Positions 43,386 through 53,914 of a stretch of 64,000 nucleotides of DNA are shown in pieces. The notes beneath the pieces were generated by a model that searched no databases, was not told the DNA's origin, and saw only the letters and a list, made by a program, of their open reading frames with translations. Source of the DNA: Clarkia xantiana subsp. parviflora (taxonomy: Eukaryota > Streptophyta > Magnoliopsida > Myrtales > Onagraceae); the NCBI GenBank assembly GCA_036873135.1, contig JAPTYO010000018.1:11771503-11835502 (forward strand), written 5' to 3'. Positions within the stretch are counted from its first letter, which is position 1. Every line of letters starts with the position of its first letter. The position numbers and the translations under genes are program-made.

Positions 43386-45836
43386 ATGCCTTCTACTCGT
43401 TCAATGGTGGCTGGCAAGCAAAGAAGACAAGGACAATCTGGTGGTTCCCGTCATCCTGCTGCGACGACTTTGAATTCACCACCAGAGCATGCTGAGGACC
43501 AGAATCTCCCCGCGGAGGTCTCTCGGACAGGGGGGCATAATGAAGCTCCTGAAGATACTGCTGCTCAACACCAGGGGAATAGGGAGCAGGTGGCTCCTCC
43601 AGCTGCGGACCTGACGAGGGTTGTGGCGGAAGCCATGCCAATGTTTTTGGCAGCTGTGGAGGCCCTCTTAGATCGAAGGGAGGCTGCAAGGAGGCAAGAG
43701 AAGATGCCTCCGCTAGAAGAGGAAGCACCCCCGCCACCGGAGACTCAGAATGTTCGCGAGGCTCAAACCCGAGGCCAGGGCAGGAGTGGGGAGTCCGTTC
43801 AGCCAGAGAGATTCGTGGTTGATGGGCCAGGACCAGTGCAGCACAGGACCGTTCCCCATAATGGTTCCATCACCCCTGATAAGGTGGTGAAGATCGTGAA
43901 CATCTGCATGGGAGAGCAGAAGCCACTAGTGTCAGAGCTGAGGGATCGATCTACTCATCCCTTCGTTCCTCGACTCATTGATACCCTCGCCCCGCCAGGG
44001 TTGGATATTCCCACGATAAAGGAGTATGATGGTGAGGGAGATCCGGTTCGTCTTGTCCAGAAGCACCTCATGGCGTGTCTGGGCAGAGCCCCGAATGAAG
44101 ATATTGTGTGTACGCTGTTCCCGAACACACTTGGCGAGAGAGCCCTGACCTGGTTCTTCAGTCTGCCCCTAGGCTGCATCACCTGCTGGGCTGATATGCA
44201 CGACCGGTTCATTCAGCAGTACCAGGGTCGTAGACGTTTGATGAAGAGTGTGAGGTCCCTAACCCAGGTGGTACAGAGGCCCGACGAGTCGCTGGCACAC
44301 TATTACCAGCGGTACACGGCCAGCGTGGCGGAGATTGATGAGGAGATTTCGGAGGGTGAAACCATCCGCACCTTTATTCGGAACCTCATAGCCCCCTACG
44401 ATTCCGACTTGATGCACAGCGTGGCTGAGAAGGCTGTGTGGAATATGGAGGCGTTGCAGAAGAGGGTGAAGCGGCAAATCGATGTCCAAGAATCGAAGAT
44501 AGCCGCTGGAGAGCTGGAGCCCCCGAAGTCGAATAAGGGAAAGCAGTCGGTCAAACCCTTAGACGAGCGTAAATCGAAGGATAAAGCCGAAGGAAGTCGA
44601 GGTCGCTCTGATCGCAGGGATGATAGGCGTTCCTCGAAGAAGGACAGGCGGGAGGATCATGACATTCCTCTCAACAGCTCTATGGCGGAGGTCTTAACGG
44701 TCATAGAGCGGCAGGGTATCTCCAGGTACCCCCCGAAGAAGGAAGGAGAGTTCTTGGGATCCCGCACAGATCGCTACTGTCGATTCCATCGCGCGAATGG
44801 CCACGACACCAATCACTGTCTGGAGTTGAAGAAGGAGATCGAAAAGCTGATCCAGAAGGGGAAGCTTAAGGAGTTTGTCGGGGATAAACAGTGTCGATCC
44901 CGCTCTCGATCCCGATCACGGTCCCGTTCCCGATCCCGCGATCGGTCCCCAAAGAAGAAGAGGTCCGACCCGGAGTCTTCCGGTGCCCGTAAGGAGAAGA
45001 GAGGCACAATCAACGTGATTCATGGAGGATTTGCCGCAGGAGGTGATACCTCGTCCTCCCGGGAAGTTTACGCCTTCAGAATCCCGGCTGCTGTGGTGCT
45101 GGGCAAGAGATCCCGATCCTGGACCTTGAAAGAAGAAATGGTGATCTCCTTTTCGTCGGAGGATCTCATAGGCGTGGAAACTCCGCACGATGACGCTCTG
45201 GTCGTGACCTTGGATGTGAACGGGTACGAGATGAAACGGATTCTGATCGACGGAGGGAGCTTCTCCGATATTCTGTTCATGGATGCACTAGAGGCCATGG
45301 GGAAAACGAAGAAGGACCTGAAGGAAGCGAACTTCCCGATGGTCGGATTCTCTGGCTCCACCTCCTATCCGCTAGGAGTGATCACCTTACCAGTGGAGTT
45401 TGGTAGCGGGTGGAGATGCGAGAGGAGAAACGTGGAGTTTGTGGTAGTCGAGTCCGCGGGGACTTACAACGCGATCATCGGGAGAACTACCATCAACCCC
45501 CTGATGGCAGTTGCCTCGACCGTACATCAGAAGATGAAGTTCCCGACTGACCATGTGGCTTCCCGAAAAGGCGACCAGGTGGCTTCCCGAAAATGTTATG
45601 TCAACGCCACCCGAAGGAGGAGACGAGAGGCCATGACTGTCCTACAGACAGATACTGATCCCAGAGAGGAGTTTGGGCGTCCCGCCCCCGTGGAGGATCT
45701 AAAAGAGGTCGAGATTGATGGGCCTCAGAGAAAGGTGAAAATCGGGTCTGCTCTAACTGAGGAGACAGCCCGAAAATTGATTGAGCTGCTGAAGGAGTTC
45801 AAGGAGCTGTTTGCCTGTCCCCGAGTGACATGCTAG
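43386..45836 (+). CDS. gag: Gag-protease of element H
   Basis: An open frame of 816 codons starting 20 bp after the primer site. Residues 1-150 are charged and proline-rich. The retrotransposon gag core (ERALTWFFSLPLG, DRFIQQYQGRRRLMK, DESLAHYYQRYT) is at about 235-330. A CX2HX4HX4C knuckle (CRFHRANGHDTNHC) is at about 460-473. A pure RS-dipeptide run ending RDRSPKKK follows at about 503-525. The aspartic protease spans about 610-720, with the active site ILIDGGSFSD (A and B have DGGSS) and AIIGRTTINP. It ends in a frame change near 45825, after KELFACP, just before RT. A 9-codon near-duplication (VASRK repeated) follows protease. Gag would bind and package the RNA, and protease would cut the polyprotein. 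Confidence 0.93.
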   Translation: MPSTRSMVAGKQRRQGQSGGSRHPAATTLNSPPEHAEDQNLPAEVSRTGGHNEAPEDTAAQHQGNREQVAPPAADLTRVVAEAMPMFLAAVEALLDRREAARRQEKMPPLEEEAPPPPETQNVREAQTRGQGRSGESVQPERFVVDGPGPVQHRTVPHNGSITPDKVVKIVNICMGEQKPLVSELRDRSTHPFVPRLIDTLAPPGLDIPTIKEYDGEGDPVRLVQKHLMACLGRAPNEDIVCTLFPNTLGERALTWFFSLPLGCITCWADMHDRFIQQYQGRRRLMKSVRSLTQVVQRPDESLAHYYQRYTASVAEIDEEISEGETIRTFIRNLIAPYDSDLMHSVAEKAVWNMEALQKRVKRQIDVQESKIAAGELEPPKSNKGKQSVKPLDERKSKDKAEGSRGRSDRRDDRRSSKKDRREDHDIPLNSSMAEVLTVIERQGISRYPPKKEGEFLGSRTDRYCRFHRANGHDTNHCLELKKEIEKLIQKGKLKEFVGDKQCRSRSRSRSRSRSRSRDRSPKKKRSDPESSGARKEKRGTINVIHGGFAAGGDTSSSREVYAFRIPAAVVLGKRSRSWTLKEEMVISFSSEDLIGVETPHDDALVVTLDVNGYEMKRILIDGGSFSDILFMDALEAMGKTKKDLKEANFPMVGFSGSTSYPLGVITLPVEFGSGWRCERRNVEFVVVESAGTYNAIIGRTTINPLMAVASTVHQKMKFPTDHVASRKGDQVASRKCYVNATRRRRREAMTVLQTDTDPREEFGRPAPVEDLKEVEIDGPQRKVKIGSALTEETARKLIELLKEFKELFACPRVTC

Positions 45837-47180
45837 GAATTTGCCCCGATGTAATCGTGCACGAGCTGAAGATAGATCCCGCGATCAAACCTATCACGCA
45901 GAAAAGGCGTCCGATGGGCACAGACAAGAAGATCGCGATCCAGCAAGAGGTGGGCAGGTTGCTCGATGCTGGGTTTATCAAGGAGCTCCGATACTGGTGA
46001 AGAAGAGCAACATGAAGTGGCGAATGTGCGTTGATTTCCGCGACCTGAATAAGGCTTGCCCGAAGGACTGTTACCCGCTCCCGAGAATCGACCAGCTGGT
46101 GGATGCCACGTCGGGACACGAGCTGTTGAGCTTCATGGATGCATATTCGGGCTATAACCAGATCAAGATGGCTAAGGAAGACGCTCATCACACAGCATTC
46201 TATGCAGACAGTGACATCTATCACTACGATGTCACTACGATGTCATGCCTTTCGGAGATATGCTAGGGGAGACCATGGAGACTTACGTGGATGATATGCT
46301 GGTGAAGTCCCGACAAGCTGAGGATCATGTGCACAACCTAACCGTGGCGTTTGAGCGGATGAGGCTTCATCAGGTTCGCTTAAACCCGACGAAATGCGCC
46401 TTCGGAGTCCACTCAAGGAAATTTATGGGCTTTATGGTGAGCCAGAGAGGAATTGAGGTGAATCCCGAGAAGCTGAGGGCGATTGAGGAGATGCAGTCTC
46501 CGATAAACCATCGGGAGGTGCAAGTGCTGAATGGCCGACTGGCTGCAATGAATCGCTTCCTGTCCAAAGCAAGCGACCGATCAATGCCATTTTTTGAAGT
46601 CCTGAGGGCCAACAAGAAGTTTGAGTGGACCGCCAAGTGTGAAGAAGCGTTCCAAGCACTCAAGCAGCACCTTCGCACCCTCCCGCCGTTGGCGAAACCG
46701 GTTCCAGGCGAGCCGCTCTATCTTTACTTGGTTGTTTCTGAATTTGCCATTAGCTCTGTGTTAGTGAAGGTTGTCGAGGGTAATCAAGTCCCCTTCTATT
46801 ATGTAAGCAAGGCGTTTGCCAAGTCTGAATTGAATTATCCTGCCGTTGAGAAGTATCTCTTTGCGTTGATTATTACTGCTCGGAAGCTAAGGCCTTATTT
46901 CCACGCACACGAGATTACTGTGTTGATGTACCAGCCTTTGAAGCATTTTTTGAACCGACCGGATACGTCGGGGAGATTAGTGAAACTGGCAGTAGAGCTT
47001 AGTGAGTTTCGCATACACTTTGCTCCGAGAACGGCTATTAAGGGCCAGGCGTTGGCAGATTTCATAGCAGAATCTACAGCCCCCGATCTGGAAGAAGCGG
47101 GCCCTGTAGAGGGGGCAACCATGGAGGTCCCGACAGAAGAACAACCAGAGAGGGCAGAGCAATCAGAACAGCCAAACGAG
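45837..47180 (+). pseudogene. Reverse transcriptase and RNase H of element H
   Basis: RT starts in a new frame (GICPDVIVHELKIDPAIKPI). A small deletion follows ELRY near 45990, then RMCVDFRDLNKACPKD and ELLSFMDAYSGYNQIKM. At 46225-46262 about 48 bp found in A (the LINAGATYQRMVNKLF segment) are missing and a short direct repeat of CACTACGATGTC remains. The catalytic YVDD is intact at 46284-46295. RNase H follows (YYVSKAFAKSE, FHAHEITVL, 46790-46930). Losing part of the RT palm should abolish activity even if frames were continuous. Confidence 0.93.
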
Positions 47181-47610
47181 GAAAATACCTGGGAGATGTA
47201 CACGGATGGCTCCTCGAGTTCGGACGAATCAGGAGCAGGCTTTTTGTTGATACCACCAGGTGGAGGTGAGCCGCTTTGATATGCCTTGGCTTTAACATTT
47301 AAGGCCACGAACAACAAAGCGGAGTATGAGGCTCTTATCACGGGCCTGAAAATTACCAAAGGTACGGGAGTTGCTCACTTGAAAGTAAAGTGTTACGCGG
47401 CCCTGATCGTAAACCAGGTTCAAGGGCGATACGAAGCGAAGAGCCCGATAATGAAGAAGTACATGCGCGAGGTACAAGCCTTGAAGGAGAGCTTTAAAAG
47501 CTTCGACATCGAGGCGATCCCAAGGGAAGAAAATGTGGAGGCAGACCCCTTGAGCAAATTTGCCCTGGGGGCACCCTTGGAGGAAAATCGGAAGGTGCAT
47601 TTCTTGGAGA
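47181..47610 (+). pseudogene. Second, archaeal-type RNase H (aRNH) of element H
   Basis: Tat elements are known to carry an extra RNase H after the first. Here WEMYTDGSSSSDESGAGFLL gives the first Asp, NNKAEYEALITGLK the Glu, and NVEADPLSKFA the last Asp. In the third position, where DSxLVVNQ is usual, the sequence reads YAALIVNQ, so the catalytic Asp seems lost (GAC-to-TAC type change). A stop at 47277-47279 also splits it. The domain was deleted from element A. Confidence 0.75.
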
Positions 47611-47849
47611 AGGTGATCTTATCGACCACCGACCCGACACAGGTGTGTGCCATTGAAGCAGGATCGGAGGAAGAGCCCACTTGGATGACCCCGATAGTCG
47701 CGTACCTGACTACGGGGGCAGTCCCCGATGATAAAGTAGTAGCCGACAGGATACATCGGATCGCGGCTAATTACGTGATGCTGGACAATTTATACAAGAA
47801 GGGCTGGTTCTCGACTCCGTACTTGAAATGTGTGGCTGAGCCCGACATA

Positions 47850-48910
47850 AGTCGAAACCTGAAAGAGGTGCATGAAGGGATCGCGGCTTGTCATGAAGGG
47901 GCTCGATCCATTATGAGGAAAGTGCTGAACTTGGGCTATTATTGGCCTACGATGAGCAAGGAGGCGACGGCGTTGGTCCGATCCTGTGACGCGTGCCAGA
48001 GGTACGCCCCGAGCATTGTTGCTCCGGCTGCTAATCTGACGTCCATCAAGAGCGCTTGGCCCTTCGCGCAGTGGGGCATCGACTTTGTGGGACCTCTTCC
48101 ACAAGCATAGGGACAATGTAAGTATTTACTTGTAGCTATCGATTATTTTTTGAAATGGATAGAGGCAAAGGCATTGGCCAGAACGATGGGGAACCAGATC
48201 GTCAAGTTCCTCCAGACCCATATTGTGTCCAGATACGGGATTCCTAATGTGGTGATCAGCGACAATGGCCCACCGTTTAACGGGTCTCAGGTGAAGGAGT
48301 ATTTGGAGGAGTTGAATATCGAGCATCGGACAGCTTCTGTACGCCATGCTCAGACTAATGGCCAGGTGGAATCAGCCAACAAAATCGTGATGGATGGCCT
48401 GAAGAAGAGGGTCTATGCCTTGAAGGGCAAATGGTTGAACGAGCTAGAAAACGTGCTTTGGGCTGTTAGAACGACTCCCAAACGAGCAACTGGGGAGACT
48501 CCGTTTGGCCTTGTTTATGGCACGGAGGCTGTAGCTCCCGTGGAGGTAGCCGTGGCATCCCATCGGATGAGATATTACGAACCTCTGACGAACGATGAGA
48601 TGAGACGTCTGGACTTGGACTTGCTCGAAGAGAAGAGGCGGGAAGCCGACGAAGTCCAGGCTCGAATGCGTTTGGCGACGGCCAGGTATTACAATCGGCG
48701 AGTTAAGTCCCGACAATTCTTCGTCGGGGAGCTGGTTTGGCGTCGCAACGAGTTTACCCTTTTGGATCGGATCGGCAAGATGTCACCAAAATGGGAAGGA
48801 CCTTACAAGGTCGTGGGGATGCCAGCCCCGAATGCATAGAAGTTGGAAGACCTCGATGGCAGAGTATTAAAGCATTCTTTTAGTGGCGAACACTTGAAGA
48901 AACACTATGC
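47850..48910 (+). pseudogene. Integrase of element H
   Basis: The zinc finger is seen as HEGIAACHEGAR...GYYWPTMSKEA...CDACQRYA (47870-48005). The DDE core has GIDFVGPLP (about 48078), VISDNGPPFNGSQ (about 48255) and NGQVESANK (about 48360). The C-terminal part (MSPKWEGPYKVVGM) matches element A. Stops are TAG at 48108-48110 and TAG at 48837-48839 (A has a Tyr codon there). A one-base shift near 48900 alters the end. The enzyme would insert element DNA into the chromosome. Confidence 0.93.
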
Positions 48911-48917
48911 TTGATGA

Positions 48918-49260
48918 AAAGTCTCCTTAAGTGGTGCCCGATGAAAAGTCGCCTTAAGTGGTGCCCGATGAAAAGTCGCCTTAAGTGGTGCCCGATGAAA
49001 AGTCGCCTTGAGTGGTGCACGAAAAAAGTCGCCTTGAGTGGTGCGTGAGAAAAGTCGCCTTGAGTGGTGCACGAAAAAAGTCGCCTTGAGTGGTGCGTGA
49101 GAAAAGTCGCCTTGAGTGGTGTACGAAAAAAGTCGCCTTGAGTGGTGCGTGAGAAAAGTCGCCTTAAGTGGTGCACGAGAAAAGTCGCCTTGAGTGGTGC
49201 ACGAGAAAAGTCGTCTTAAGCGATGCATGATCCTTAGATTTACTCTAAGTGTTGTAAAAG
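48918..49260 (+). repeat. Tandem array of 25-29 bp units between pol and antisense gene (H)
   Basis: About 12 copies of GAAAAGTCGCCTTAAGTGGTG with variable GCCCGAT or CACGA linkers; weaker copies run on to about 49480. It lies between the converging ends of integrase (48910) and the antisense gene (49597). Same core as the array in A (4045-4335). Frames with LKATFxxHHSRRLF repeats are artefacts. Confidence 0.92.
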
Positions 49261-49596
49261 TCGCCTTAGGTGGTGCGCGAGAATAATTCGTCTTAAGTGA
49301 TGCACGAGATTAAGCCGTCTTAAGTGATGCGTGATTCTTGGATTTATTCTAAGTATTGGAAAGTCGCCTTAAGGGGTGCATGATGGTAAGTCGCCTTAAG
49401 TGGTGCAAGTTAGTAAATCGTCTTAAGTGATGTATGAGAATATCTTAAGTGTCGGGGTTTCGACTTAAGTAAGTATAGTAAAGTCACTTTGAGAAGTGAA
49501 ATGAAAAATCGGAACTAAGAAAGTCTTATATTAATGGGGCTCGAAGGCCCGACGATTACAAAAAGAGGAGAATACAAGGACTCTTAAGATAAGCAG

Positions 49597-52214
49597 TTAG
49601 GCTTGGTCCTTGTTGGCGGCATCAACGGGAGCTGGGTCCACGAGGTCGGTGGCAGAAGGCTCCACGAGTTCAGCCACTTGGGGGTCGATTATCGGAGCGT
49701 CGGCGCTTGGAGGCTCCGCTGCGTCTTCAACAATCGCTGGAGTGTTCCCTCCATCACTCTCCTCCGAGAGAGCGAAGTACTTCTTCGCGAAGGGAGCAAG
49801 AGAGGGAAACTTGTCGAAGTTGATGGTGTCGCCATACTCCAGGTAGAGTTCCTCGACTGCGTTGAAGAGGGTGTTCTCCACCTCCGCGCTGCAGAACTTT
49901 ACAGCATCAGCCTGGAAGACTTCAGACCCCCGATAATCCTCCCGGCCCTTGGTCTCGGCCGCGACCAGCTGCGCAGGAACCCCCGCAATTTGCTCCTCCA
50001 GAGCCTTCTTCTCGAGGACCAACTTGTCCTCAGAAGCCTGCTGCTCCTGCTTTTGGAGGTCCCGAGCCTTTCGGTCGAAGATGGCCTGCTCCTTGGCCAG
50101 TTTCCCCTACGAAGACTTGGAGGCCGCGAGATCCTCCTTGAGCTTGGCGATGGCCGCTCCATAGAGACGGTTGATGTCCCCGATCTCCTGCGATAGAAGA
50201 AAGAGAAGTGTTAACGGATAAACAACCAGTTTTACTGATGAAAGAGAAGCGAATCTTACCTCTATCCGACGCATGGACATTTCTTGAACATCCCGACGCA
50301 TCGCCTCCCCATTCAAGGAAATCGGATACCGCATGCTAGGTGGAATCGAGCCTACCAGCAGAATCAGAGCCAGCTCCGGGTGGGCATCCCCTTGTCGAAG
50401 CTGGACCCCCTGCAGCGTTTGGATTGGGGTCCATGGAGTATCCGCTTGCGCGGGGTCGAAGGCCCTGTAGAAACTCTCGTCGAGAGGGAGAGGAGAAGGG
50501 CCAGCACGAGTCGTGGAGGGGCGCGCCTCCGGCCCACCCCGGGCGGGGAAAGGAGTGAAGACGTGAATGGGCGACGGCTGTCGCTGCTGCGGAGAAGACG
50601 AGGGGGGCAGCCCCTGGGAGGTTGGTTTCAGGGGGGACTGCCCCGTCCTCCGACGATGACGAAGGGAGCACCCTCATCAGTCTCCTCGGAGGAGTCCAAG
50701 GTTTCCACCCGACGGAATTGTTCGCCGGTCGGGGTTTCCTCCCCTGTTGAAGAAGGTGCCCCTGTTGAGGGTGGTGCACCCGCTGAAGTTCCAGCACCTG
50801 ACGGAGCCCCTGAGTGACCTGCACCTAAAGGACGAGAAGAGGCCTTAGAAATGTAATCAGGAAGTTCATCAGAGCCCTTACACCAAACAACACGTCGGGA
50901 AACATATTGGTCCTTCCCGCGATAGTTGTAGTAGCCCGCCTTCAGGACACGAGGAGTTTCCCCCCGAAGGACACGTTTGACATCAGCGATGCGGGCCTCC
51001 ATGGTCGAAGTAATCAGCTCCTTCGGGACCATCCTCCTGTACGATTTAATAGCAAGACAGAGATTTTTACCTTCTTCAGCGCTCTGGACGTCAAAGAGCT
51101 TATCCACCTCCACGCGGCTCCGCTTTGGTTGCTCCGCGGAAGGAGATCCCGATGAAGCAGCAACCTTCTTGGCCGACTTCCTCTTCCGCGTGGGGCGGAC
51201 AGCATCGGTCTCCCCCTGCTTAAGGATCAGATTGGTCAGCACGGATACCTTCTTGGCTGCAAACAGTAAAGGGAAAAGAGTCAGAGATTTACCCAGGAAA
51301 CCATATTGGAGGGGCCATCGAAGAGCTGCCCTCTGGAGACTATGTCGAGGAGTCGGATCCCGGCATTCACCAGGTCCCGCTCCACGAGAGAATTGGCGTC
51401 AAGGGGAGTGTAAGACTCCCCCCACCGGTAAAGCTGGATGAGCTGAAGAGTCTGGACGTCTTCGTCGGTATAGGTGTGGAAGGCGGGAGGAGAATCCGCT
51501 TCCACCTCCCATCGGGGCCACGGGATCGAGGAGTTTTTGATGAAGAAGTAGCTCCTCTTCCACCCGCTGTTGTCGGACCCCGTATCGACCAGGAGTCCCC
51601 GACCCTTGACCACCTTCCAGGTGTCAGTGGTCCAGTTGCACAACCCGAATTGCGTCTTGTTCCACTTCGGCATCCGGAGATAGAAGGCGCAAACCCCTGC
51701 CTCGTTGCACTTCATCCCGTAGAAGGTCCTGAAGAGCTTGAGGCTGTATACCCACTGCTGTCGGAAGCAGAGGACCTGGAAGGCGTTCCACAGGCGTATG
51801 GCATGCAGAGAGAAAGTGGTCGGATGGGTTTTCTAGTGCTGGCACATCTCGACCAGATTACCGTAGAAGGGAAATCTGATACCCGCGGATACTTGTCCCG
51901 TAGAGACAAATACCTCCCCTTTCTGGGGACGAGTAACCTCAAGGCTACCCGAGGGACGAGGCCAGGGATAGGGGAAACGAGGTTCCCAGGCAGAGGTGAT
52001 GCATCCCTCTCGGAGAGCTGCATCGTAGGCGGTGCTGGAGATTTCGTTCAGAGCATAGTCGAAGTTAAAGGGCTTCCTTCCCTCAGAACCGGATTCACTG
52101 TCTGAAAGTAGCCATGGAAAGGGACATTGGGTTTTCCGGGAAATTGCGAACAAATCAAGCAGAAATTAAGGGAGAAGATAAACGAACAACAAAGAAGAAA
52201 CCCTTACCAGACAT
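49597..52214 (-). pseudogene. Antisense accessory gene (aORF) of element H, four exons
   Basis: Inferred exons are 52214-52208, 52101-51293, 51251-50260 and 50187-49597, with GT-AG introns at the same places as in element A. Exon 1 encodes only ATG TCT G, and exon 2 continues the codon (MSDSESGSEGRK...). Exon 2 has the Transposase_28-like core (FRTFYGMKCNEAGVCAFYLR, GWKRSYFFIKNSS). Exon 3 starts with KVSVLTNLILKQGE and a KRKSAKK patch, followed by alanine/proline/glycine-rich sequence. Exon 4 is a coiled coil with GREDYRGSEVF and a tail ending KDQA, the same last residues as in A. Breaks are TAG at 51835-51833 (A has Tyr), a frame loss near 50630 and TAG at about 50109-50107. A nuclear or chromatin role is only a guess from the basic patch and coiled coil. 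Confidence 0.82.
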
Positions 52215-52373
52215 GATGATAGATGGTTGAAGGAGTGAACTTGGCGTTGCCGGAAAGATGATCGGAGGAACACCCAGATCTTCAGAATCGCAGAGCTTGA
52301 ATTTGCAGAGAGATTGCAGAAAGCTTTTGAAAATCCGGAGACGGTAAAAGTGAAACTGTGCCCACGGTTAGGG

Positions 52374-52380
52374 TTTTATA
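52374..52380 (-). promoter_or_regulatory. TATA box of the antisense gene of element H
   Basis: TATAAAA then CCC on the minus strand, 166 bp upstream of the antisense ATG (52214). It matches the position of TATAAAA at 870-876 in A. Confidence 0.6.
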
Positions 52381-52750
52381 GACAAAGAGGACAGTCGAAG
52401 GGACGCTTCGATCTGAATCGTCGAAGTTGAACCGTTCTGATCTGAACCGTTGAGATGAAACGTGCAGAATGGCAACGGACGCAATGATGAAACAGCCTGA
52501 AAAGCACTTTTCAGAAAAAGCAGGCGCAAAAAATCAGGCACGAGTACTGAAGACGTCGCTTCGTTATCTGCTGCATTAAATGGATGGGGAACCGAGGAGT
52601 CCTCTCGGATTTGGCAGTTATCCACAAGGTATCGAGGAAACGTGAACGAGAAGACTCATACTGAGTGACTAAGCCAAGAGAAGGATCCCCGACTTCGACG
52701 TCGGAAGGTCGGGAGCTGAAAGACACGACGAACTGAAAGTCCCTCATATC

Positions 52751-52761
52751 TTGGGGGCAAA
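52751..52761 (+). other. Polypurine tract of element H
   Basis: TTGGGGGCAAA immediately before the right LTR. Confidence 0.85.
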
Positions 52762-53477
52762 TGATGGGTTCCGCTATGACCGTTAGGCTCTTTAAACGGT
52801 GAGGAAACGACTAACAGGCCCACTGGGCCCCAAATGAAGGTCAAGATGACCCAGATAAAGGGTCTCGACGTAGGGAGTCCCGATGATGGAAGGTCCCGAC
52901 GGAGTCGGTCCCGATAGGTGAGCTGAAAGCTCCCGATGAGAAGCCTTTAAGTAGGCCCCGATGACGAATCCCTGAGAACGATTGGCCCTGTCACGATGAC
53001 GAGGGGCCCCGAGCGGTGACATAACGAGATAACTCTGGAGTCCCCGATGTTAGTCGGGACTTGCTATCAGAGGTTGAGGCCAAGATACGCGGGGCGTGGC
53101 CGAGATACGCGGAGCGTAGTTAAGATACGCGGAGCGTGGCCGAGATACGCGGGGCGTGGCCGAGATAAGCGAGATCATGGCCTAGATAGGCGGGATCGTG
53201 CACAAGATACACGGGATACGGGCTAACCACCCCAACGGTTCACCAGGTAACTGAAGTACCTCTCCGCCTATAAAAGGGTAGAGGTCACCTCAGGTCATTT
53301 ACGTTGTGATAGACACTTTAAGATTACTGCTTGCCAGTCCATACGAGATACTCATTTAAGCATCGGAGAGGGATTCTGGGTCACCGCCCGGTTTATCCGC
53401 TCTTTGCAGGACCACGTGGAGCAAAGGAGCTAGGATCGCCGTCAAGGACCGTACCGGAGTTCCACCGTGATCCAACA
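52762..53477 (+). repeat. Element H right (3') LTR
   Basis: 716 bp, same length as the left LTR. Differences are mostly C/T or G/A changes. Right target copy gtgac at 53478-53482. Confidence 0.95.
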
Positions 53478-53482
53478 GTGAC

Positions 53483-53790
53483 TAATAAACAAAAATCAAA
53501 ATTTAGGTGTATAAATTGAATGACTAAATTGAACAAAATAAAAGTATTTAACGGTAAAACTTGTTTGTTGACTAACGGATACACCAAAAGTCTACAAAAT
53601 GCAAACATATGACAACAAACGCCTAATAAAAAATACCATATAGTACCAAAAATAAATATTGATTATATGGCGTCTAAATACCATTTAACCCTAATATTAA
53701 TGGGACGACTCTTTTCTTAAGCCTTTAATAATTATGAGACAATTCTTTTATTGAGTCTGAGCCGTTAATAATTATGTAACGGCTCAATAG
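53483..53790. repeat. Foldback sequence, right arm continued
   Basis: The reverse complement of this stretch matches 42240-42480 (AAATTTAGGTGTATAAATTGAATGAC against GTCATTCACTTTATACACCCAAATTT, shown here only by their cores). Near 53755-53815 a GAGCCGTTAATAATTATG word is repeated with an inverted AACGGCTC. 53791-53909 is AT-rich and empty. Confidence 0.7.
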
Positions 53791-53914
53791 AAGAGCCGTT
53801 AATAATTATGGACTACTTATATAAGTGGTGTTCTTTGCTAAATTTATATGGATTTTCAATAACTAAGAACAAATTTTTCCGATACATTTTAAATAGTTAA
53901 ATTAAGTTAAATAG

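Larger units (their letters stand above)
42633..53477 (+). mobile_element. Element H: Tat-type Ty3/gypsy element, 10.8 kb, nearly full length
   Basis: Two 716-bp LTRs that differ at about 15 sites by eye, flanked by gggac (42628-42632) and gtgac (53478-53482). The order is LTR, primer site, gag-protease, RT, RNase H, archaeal-type RNase H, integrase, tandem array, antisense gene, polypurine tract, LTR. It is the plus-strand sister of A and the reference copy for this family. Several stops, a missing RT segment and frameshifts make it non-functional, but the gag-protease frame of 816 codons is open. Confidence 0.96.

Noticed and set aside
48880..49228. Minus-strand frames with repeated histidine/arginine/phenylalanine motifs
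   Set aside because: They are translations of the 25-29 bp tandem array; the peptide repeat follows the DNA period and has no start context or homologue.
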